This document shows positions 57,435 through 64,000 of a stretch of 64,000 bases of DNA, piece by piece. How positions within the stretch are numbered: the stretch's first letter is position 1; every line of letters begins with the position of its first letter. The DNA is taken from positions 172,761-236,760 of the forward strand of contig SCFE01000110.1 in assembly GCA_004352715.1 (NCBI GenBank), read 5' to 3'. Both the position numbers and the translations under genes were made by a program. The DNA comes from Hofstenia miamia (taxonomy: Eukaryota; Xenacoelomorpha; Acoela). A model generated the notes under the pieces. The model saw nothing but the letters and a program-made list of their open reading frames with translations. It ran no database searches and was not told the origin of the DNA.

Positions 57435-57616
57435 CTATAACCAAGAGAGCATATCCTCATAAATAACGTTTGTGCCTAGTGAACTGTCTCTAACTCGTTG
57501 AGACTTTTCCTTGAGATCTTTTACTTTTAGTGCTTCATAAATTGTTGATTCCAAATTTTCTTCTGATAATTTTGTGCTTTCTAATATCAGCAAAGTACCA
57601 TATAATTCAGCAAACT
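57435..57616 (-). pseudogene. UGT copy 2, terminal exon
   Basis: 182 nt as in copy 1, acceptor tttttag before 57616, stop TAG at 57435-57437. It encodes FAELYGTLLILESTKLSEEN and a tail ending YEDMLSWL, fully open and about 85% identical in protein to copy 1. It belongs to a gene that is broken in the preceding exon, so it is part of a pseudogene unless spliced otherwise. Confidence 0.8.
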
Positions 57617-60600
57617 CTAAAAATATATAATATTAACTATAAAATGCAAATTCAATTATTTACTATATGTAAGAAATCTATTTAACAATTCAGTTTATTA
57701 TCAAAATAATTGTTCTATCAAAAATGTTTCTGATTGATGAAAGCCTAGTGATTGCAAATTGGACTAACATTATGGGAGACTAGTTGCATATCCTTTGTAA
57801 GAACTTACAGCAACTAAATTGATAAAAAGTGTTTTTCTAAATCTGAACAACTTAGTATATTAGTATACATAAAGGCCTAGATTTCATCAGAACAGTTTGC
57901 ATAGCCAATCAGAACGTTAGGCTGTTATGTAAATTACAGTCTCCACTAAGTTCAAGCTTTGTCAATGCAATGCAATTAATTATATCTTTGTACAAAATTA
58001 TTCAATTTAAAAATTAAGAAAAAATACAGCAATACATTCTCAGATAAACTCCATGTAATATTAAATGAAAAAGATCAAAACTAAAATCACATTTTGAAAA
58101 TTCATGTACCTTTACAAAAAAGTAGAATGTCCATGGAACGGGCCCACACTTAAATTATTACGAAAATAAGCATTAAAAAATCATTTATCGTAATCAATTC
58201 CTTCAATAGTAATATATTCACAAGTGTTGTGTTTACACTAAGCTATTTGAATTGCAAAACTCAAATTTTTAATAATTTTAACTTGGATATTTTGACATAA
58301 TTGGACGGACAAACTGAAATTGTAGGCAAAGATATCGTTTTGTCTGATCAAAATTCAAATACTTTAATTTGAGCTTATTTTTACCAAGCCTTGCTTCTGA
58401 ACCAAAAAAAAATATCCAGGTTAGCTTGTATACTTGTCTTTTTCACTCATCTTTTAATTAGTTAAAATTGTTAGTGAGAGTCTTGATATTGTCTTTCAGG
58501 GCTCCGAAAGGAGTAAATAGGACCTCTCATATACCTAAACGATGGACCATCACCCTCCTGAGCCCATTATTGCAATCATGACATTTGAAAACTGTTTAAA
58601 ATGCTTATTGTATACTGTCCATAGGCTACCAAAATATAATTTGATTACTAAACGAAAAATTATTATTAATTTTTAGCAACAAAAAGGTCTTGTTGACTGG
58701 AACAAAGTCTTTTGTTCCTAGATAATTTAGGTAAGAAATCGGATTGAAGGAATTCAATTTATTTAAAAATTATCACATTCTATTGCTCTTTATAATTGGA
58801 TTAGCAATCTGTATCGTTTACCTAGGCCTATCTTTCGAGCAAGCAGGCCTCTTTATACCTCATGAGAACGGTTGAAATGACTCGTTTGTATTCACTTCCA
58901 TGACTCTGGTGTTCCTAGGTTGTTTTGAAATTTTGAAAAAGGCAAAAATAATAACAACACAGCATTACAATACAAAGAAACTGAATTCATTGATTAAGAA
59001 GCTGTAGAAGATCGAGGCCTCATGAAAAGAGGATAAGAAAATTGAAATCTGATTGTATTAAATTATTTGATACAGCAGATTAGAAAAAAGAAGAAAGGCT
59101 AAATAGTGCCAAGAAGGGGAACGCAAATGGTGCGTCAGATAAAATGAAATTTGAGGAGAATATCAATAAGACTGAGTTACTAAAAAAACAGCGTTGAAAG
59201 CTCTGAGGAGTTTGATAACAATGATGATGAAGACTTGCTTGTAGTTACAATACCAAAATGTAAACATACCTATTCTTAAAAGATGACCTAGGAATTCTGT
59301 AAATAGGCCCTTGTTTACTGTGCCATTAATTGCTCATCGATCATTAATGCACACCCAAGCTGTGGGAGATAGAAAGAAAATATTCAAACAATAATTTTTG
59401 CGTTTCTATTTTTGTATATGTGTACTCCTTCAAAAAATATATGTTTCAAAAATCCCTATTGAGCTATTTTTACTTGTAAAGGATAATGGTTATGTGGAAT
59501 TAATGAAACCCTAGAAAACTTCTTAGGGGTTTTCATCGGTTTTTGAAGCTCTACAAAATGATGTGCAGCATGAGACCATAACTATTAAAATGGAGATTAT
59601 TTGCAGGATTTTTGAATTTTGCTTCTTACAAAAAATAGGGCTAGCCAGCACAGAAAAGATGGCAATTACATAAGATCTTGAAAAAGAGTGGATTTTGAAG
59701 TAGAAGCAGCTCTTTAGATCTCTTTTTACAAAAATCAAAAAAAAACTTTTTTGCTCCACCCTATGACATAGTGGCATCCTATTGAGTTGATTGAAGGATT
59801 TCAGTTACAAATTCAGTTATTCTGTTCCATGAAATACAGACTCTAAAGGCATTATTTCTGAGCTATATACGATCATTATCAAAATTAAATTGCAGCAATA
59901 TTTATTTTCAAGAATATTTGTAGAAATATTCAAGAAAGACATTAGTTAATAGCTTCATACAGGTGACAGTCATTCCATCAGATAGTGGTGAAAAAAGTTT
60001 CGTCTTATATTTTGTATGCGTGATTTCACTTTTCACTGAGGTCGGAATGGACATCTTCTGATGCTTTGCACAGAAATGAATTTTTTCAGTATTTTGAGAA
60101 ATAGAAAAAATTTGATGAAATCTTACTGTAATATGAATTCAAGATTGCTGACATAGTCTTGCTCATAGTCTACACTAATTACCACTGAATTGTTCTGAAT
60201 GCAAATGAGCGTAATAAGCGGTAATATTTTTTAACAACCATTTAACACAGGTTTTCCAAATTATTACATATCTTTGTTGTTGATATCTAGTTGTAAATGC
60301 AGCCCATTAGGTGGCACCCATACAGTGGTGCACGCAAGAGAGCAAGAGAGAAAGATACGTTGGAATGTCCCCTACCAACTCAGTTTTTGAAAATTGATTG
60401 CTACTAGTTAAATCAAAAAATTTAAAAACTAAGGTGATGAAATGCATTTTTAAAGTTGAATTTTTCAATTTTTTCCTCAATTTCGAGGGAGAAGTTCTGT
60501 GTACGTCCCGGCACACTTAATATCAACAGCTAATGTAGATTATCTTGGTATATGAGTGGTTCATGAGCACAGTTATTAAATTGTTGGGTTTTGATTTTAC

Positions 60601-61434
60601 CATCATTGAGGTTAACAACAGTTCGAAATAGCTCAGAATTCTTAAAATTTCAAAAATCTTAAGCTGATCTTACTTTCATTTTTTCTGTTAAAATTGTCTT
60701 CACATCGAATAAGTAAATTTCAAAAACATTATTACATTAAATAAATTCCTACAACAATTTTTACGAATATGCTTGCTAGACATTTAAAAGTCTACTAAAT
60801 GATGTATAGAATTATCATGGATTGTTTATAAGAAATGTATCTAAAATGCAACATAGCTCCAACACATTCCTAAACACAGGTCTATTGTATCTAAGACCTT
60901 TAAATATTTTTAGGATTTTAATTGATTTTAAAAATTTTAAGAAAGGCTACTAAAATATATTTGGATGCAGTTTTAGAAAAGCTTATGCCAAAAATTCTCA
61001 TAAATAATCAATTATATTCGATCTCAAGACTAAATAATTTTGCAATTCCGATCCCGGGATAAAAAAATTAGTTTGGATTGCAAACCTTACTATAGATGTA
61101 TCATAGTAGACTCCTTGGCTTTCTCTTAACACACGCACAGGTCGGGCGTGTGTGCTAGAAAAAAGATGGTTAGAAGACAGCAAAGTCAATTAGAGCATCG
61201 TTTGTATCTCATAACGCCCTTGTGACGGATGGAAAGTTCCTTCTAGAAATTACAGGCAAAAAATTTGTTGAAAGTTGCTTGTGATTGTCAAATTTTTCTT
61301 TGTGCCAAAACTGAAGTCAGGCCAATGGTATTGTTGCATGATTAAGGAGTGGGATATCGCAGAAAATGTAAAATCATTGTGCTAACATACTTAACAAAAA
61401 TATTTAACTAATTGACGCAAGCCGAAGTATTATA
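57617..61434. other. UGT copy 2 intron, left part
   Basis: 57620-58280 aligns with the copy 1 intron. 58280-61430 is AT-rich, with short frames (59523-59777, 60307-60516, 60998-61189) lacking motifs. No transposon ends were seen here. Confidence 0.5.
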
Positions 61435-62742
61435 CAGCCTTGATCATAAAAGTTCAACAACTCTACAAAACCGCATAGTAGTTAAGATTTTCGGTTCATT
61501 ACAAACAAACTGTGGACATTAAAACGTTATAAGGCAACAAACCAGTTATAAGAGTGTCTTTAGTATTTAGTTGGGTAGCCATGGTTCTTGATAACTTTTT
61601 TAACTGGGTTAAACAATGAATTGAACAAAGTCGATGTATAATCTACTGAAATTTTGAAATATTCTGTTTCAATAACTCGCCACAATTCTTCTAAATTTCG
61701 AATCTGGTGTTCTCCAACGTTTTGTTTCAAGATCTCCCATAAATTCTCTATAATATTGAGGTCAGAGGAACATGGTGGCCAATTTGAAAGAAGAGCTATC
61801 CCTCAAGTTCCATGAACGCTTTTACTTCAGAAGAAATATAACAAGTTGCATTGTCTTGTTGCAGCATTTGATCATCCTGCATTAGAGGCAATATTTTTTG
61901 TCGCAAAACATCAATATACGTATTTCGGACCATTCATTGTTCCATCAATTTTTTCAAGTGTTCTGAGACCATTATGCCAAATTGCTCCGAAAACCATAAT
62001 GGATTTTTGTTTTGAGGGCTCCCTCTGGCACAGATATTTGCGGTTTTCGCGGAATTTGGCACCTTTTGGACGTCGAACAATGTGAACACGACCGTTTTTG
62101 AGCTGTACACCACATTCATCACTGAATATGACCTTTGCCAGTCAGCAATCGTGTTATTTTTTAGGCTCTTGCAAAACTTCAATTTTGCTGCAATCTGTAA
62201 TTTTGTCAGAGTCGGTTTTCTAGGGCCCCTACACCCGAATAATCCATATTTTCGTAGTATCCGACGAATGCTGGAATCGCTGTATTTGTTTCCGTCAGCC
62301 CAGTCTCTTTTTAGTTGTTTACTTGTGAGTTTTGGGCAAATAATTGAAAGCCTTCTTAGTGTTTGTTGTGATTTTTCTGTCGACTTTGAGGGCATGCCAG
62401 AGGTAATTTTTGCTTTATTCTGCCATCTTTTTGTATACAGATATAATCGAGTGTACTATATTTCTTGACATTTGTAACTGTTCCGAAATTTTCATCTCTG
62501 GCATTTTTCAAGAAATTTCGAGATGACCAAATTTCGCATTTGAGAGCTGTGCGTTTTTCCAGGCATACTTTTACAAATATCAGAAATATTGACTTAAATT
62601 TCAGTTAGAGCAAAAGGCAATGACATCTTGTTTCAAATTTTGTGCTTTGTTTTTGACAAGTATCTAATTACATTTGTCAAAATGAGTGTTGAACTCAACG
62701 CATGAAAATGGCGTGATTGCTTAACATTTATGATCAAGGCTG
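61435..62742 (-). mobile_element. Tc1/mariner-like transposon, nearly full length
   Basis: Termini: CAGCCTTGATCATAAAAGTT on the left and, reverse complemented, CAGCCTTGATCATAAATGTT on the right (19/20), with TA duplicated on both sides. 1308 bp and one transposase gene on the minus strand fit a complete Tc1-type element. The close match of the ends suggests a relatively young insertion. It lies in the UGT copy 2 intron and is absent from copy 1. Confidence 0.9.
61560..62566 (-). pseudogene. Tc1-like transposase
   Basis: About 335 codons from Met at 62566 to TAA at 61560, the usual size for the family, but broken by at least three frameshifts or stops. Blocks: HTH region (MRNLVISKFLEKCQR then ISEQLQMSRNIVHSIISVYK), SSIRRILRKYGLFGCRGPRK, VIFSDECGVQLKNGRVHIVR (first catalytic Asp), IMVFGAIWHNG, QQDNATCYI (second Asp) and NWPPCSSDLNIIENLW (catalytic Glu). 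The longest single open piece is 62395-61934. All three DDE positions can be recognised across frames, so the gene decayed only recently. Confidence 0.85.
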
Positions 62743-62940
62743 TAATTTCAGGTAACATATTTATACAGTTATGTGCAACTTCTAACAGTTAATATTATTT
62801 GCTGAAATTTAATCTAATTTTGTATGGTTTTAATTAAAAATTTATCACGTAAGCACCAAGAAATAATAAAAAAACATTTGTGCATTTTCAGGTCCACCCT
62901 AATGTATATATATAAAATTATCAATATATGCATTACTTAC

Positions 62941-63695
62941 TAGTGTTCAAACGTTGTTCTTCGAAGATCGGAATTGCAATCGAAATTGTACCAGACGCTG
63001 CCGCAACCTGACTAGTTCCTGCTCCGATTAATAATTAAATTTACTTTTGGAAACAGAAGTGTTTGTGGAACGCTATGAGGGAAATGAAATTTAGGATTTT
63101 GAGCAAGTTTAGACTGGAGAAATTTTAAAAGAAGCATTTAGGAAAATTGCGCAGAAATCCAACCGAGAAATGGTATTAAATAGAATCCTTTTAGCGTATT
63201 CCGTGTCATTCCCATAGAATTCCTCTAAAGAAAAGCTTCCAAACCCAACATATACTATGGTTTCGTTTTTACATTTGTCAAGAAATGCATCTGTTTCAGG
63301 TGGAATTGCATTTTCTTGGTTGAAGACAGGACCAAAAAAATTCCACCATTTTGGGATTCACACCAATTCAGGATAAAGTGCATTTGAAACGAGAAAATAC
63401 GTTGGAAGTTCATATCGAAATTTTCCATAATACAAATTGGCGATTGACATCCTAGTTAGATTATGAAAACTTAAAGTATTTTCAAAAAATTTGTTTTGAT
63501 AATAGTAGGCTGCAATATTAAAGACTTGATATTCCAGCCAATTAAAAATTGAGAACGTACTAATTGCTGACCTTGGAGAAAGACAACTATATTCATTGGT
63601 GGTTGTGGCAAGTATGCTGAACTTTATGACCATTAAAGGAACTTTCCTTTTAAGTGATAAGATTACTCCGGCGGTTACTATATATTCTTGAATAA
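62941..63695 (-). pseudogene. UGT copy 2, C-terminal domain exon (inactivated)
   Basis: Acceptor atatttag and donor ACTA|GTAAG are kept. The exon is 755 nt against 762 in copy 1, a difference of exactly 2 + 5 bases. Three lesions are visible: an Arg codon changed to TGA (63358-63360) after YPELV; a 2-bp loss near 63110-63116 in the stretch equivalent to PPQSELA; and a 5-bp loss near 63025 that removes the HHGG of the donor-binding motif. Upstream the protein reads SLKRKVPLMVIKFSILATTT and is otherwise conserved. The gene cannot make an active glycosyltransferase. Confidence 0.9.
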
Positions 63696-64000
63696 CTAAA
63701 TATAATATATTATATCATACTGTTTTGTATATTTATTGAATTCTGTATTAAAACAAATAAAAAGTTTTTCACAACCATGTTCTTTTTACAAAATGGTATT
63801 GGTTAAATATACTAGGTTGAGAATTTGAAAATATTAATAAGAAAAAAAATATATATATAGTGTGTATGTGGGTGTGCTAAAATGGGAGCAATAGAAAAAC
63901 CACACAAAGAATTTGGTGGTCCAATCTTCCTTACATCTAATGCATGAGATTTGTGCACTCCTGACGACGATGTATTGCAAATTTAGCAAATATTCTGGAT
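63696..64000. other. Upstream intron of UGT copy 2 and window end
   Basis: 63696-63850 aligns with 11391-11560. After that nothing is recognised; a short (TA)n lies near 63850. Confidence 0.55.

Larger units (their letters stand above)
57200..63850 (-). repeat. Segmental duplication block, copy 2 (UGT pseudogene locus)
   Basis: Counterpart of 6290-11570. Both exons, both splice sites, and the exon-adjacent intron and flank sequences align. The long intron is 5.3 kb against 3.5 kb in copy 1; 1.3 kb of the difference is a Tc1-like insertion. Confidence 0.8.

Noticed and set aside
59523-59777. 84-codon minus-strand frame in the UGT copy 2 intron
   Set aside because: No motif, no splice signals in phase, and the composition is that of AT-rich intron sequence.

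Overview
This is a window of an AT-rich eukaryotic draft assembly, most likely an invertebrate animal. The evidence is spliced genes with GT-AG introns, long (TA)n microsatellites, scaffold gaps, and metazoan-type repeats: CR1/Jockey-like and other APE-type non-LTR retrotransposons, Ty3/gypsy-like LTR elements, Penelope-like elements with GIY-YIG, several hAT lineages, Tc1/mariner elements and MITEs. I cannot name the species. No prokaryotic organisation, rRNA, tRNA or CRISPR was seen. Nine N runs occur; three are exactly 1000 N and are probably placeholders. Several single N positions join contig ends that repeat the same 225-396 bp, so parts of the window are artificially duplicated.

The only host gene family I recognise is a UDP-glycosyltransferase (sterol-glucosyltransferase-like GT1/GT28 fold) on the minus strand, present twice as a diverged segmental duplication. 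Copy 1 (about 6290-11570) has an open C-terminal half in two exons whose splice phases match. Copy 2 (about 57200-63850) keeps both exons and both splice sites but has a nonsense codon and 2-bp and 5-bp deletions, the latter destroying the HHGG donor-binding motif. Its intron also carries a 1.3 kb Tc1-like transposon. One further candidate host exon of unknown function lies at 45282-45584.

The rest is mobile-element debris. Region 1-3025 holds two non-LTR remnants facing tail to tail. 3460-3920 is a hAT MITE with target-site duplication. 12198-17400 holds a CR1/Jockey-like LINE (minus) and the 5' end of a second copy. 18136-29962 is a nested stack: an LTR retrotransposon (270-bp LTRs, ATCA target-site duplication) was hit in its 5' LTR by a 3.1 kb hAT (perfect 8-bp duplication ATCAGTAC); the hAT transposase gene was hit by a TA-flanked terminal-inverted-repeat element containing a 692-bp tandem repeat; and that array is interrupted by LTR-like sequence. 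31.3-39.9 kb holds a THAP-domain fragment, a second LTR family with a gag-like ORF, a MITE with about 210-bp inverted repeats, hAT and LINE remnants, and a small fold-back array. 39.98-43.77 kb is a decayed TTF/DUF4371-type hAT carrying a Tc1-like insertion and, at a contig junction, a GC-rich 503-bp segment packed with hairpins. 46.6-57.2 kb holds MITE ends, a 200-bp-arm inverted repeat around a Penelope fragment, a 42-bp minisatellite, gypsy protease/RT remnants and a Penelope RT plus GIY-YIG element.

The strongest candidates for something undescribed are the GC-rich hairpin-dense segment at 41442-41944, the four-level nested insertion at 18136-29962, and the inverted-repeat-flanked Penelope fragment at 50712-51793. 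None of these is a proven new system.
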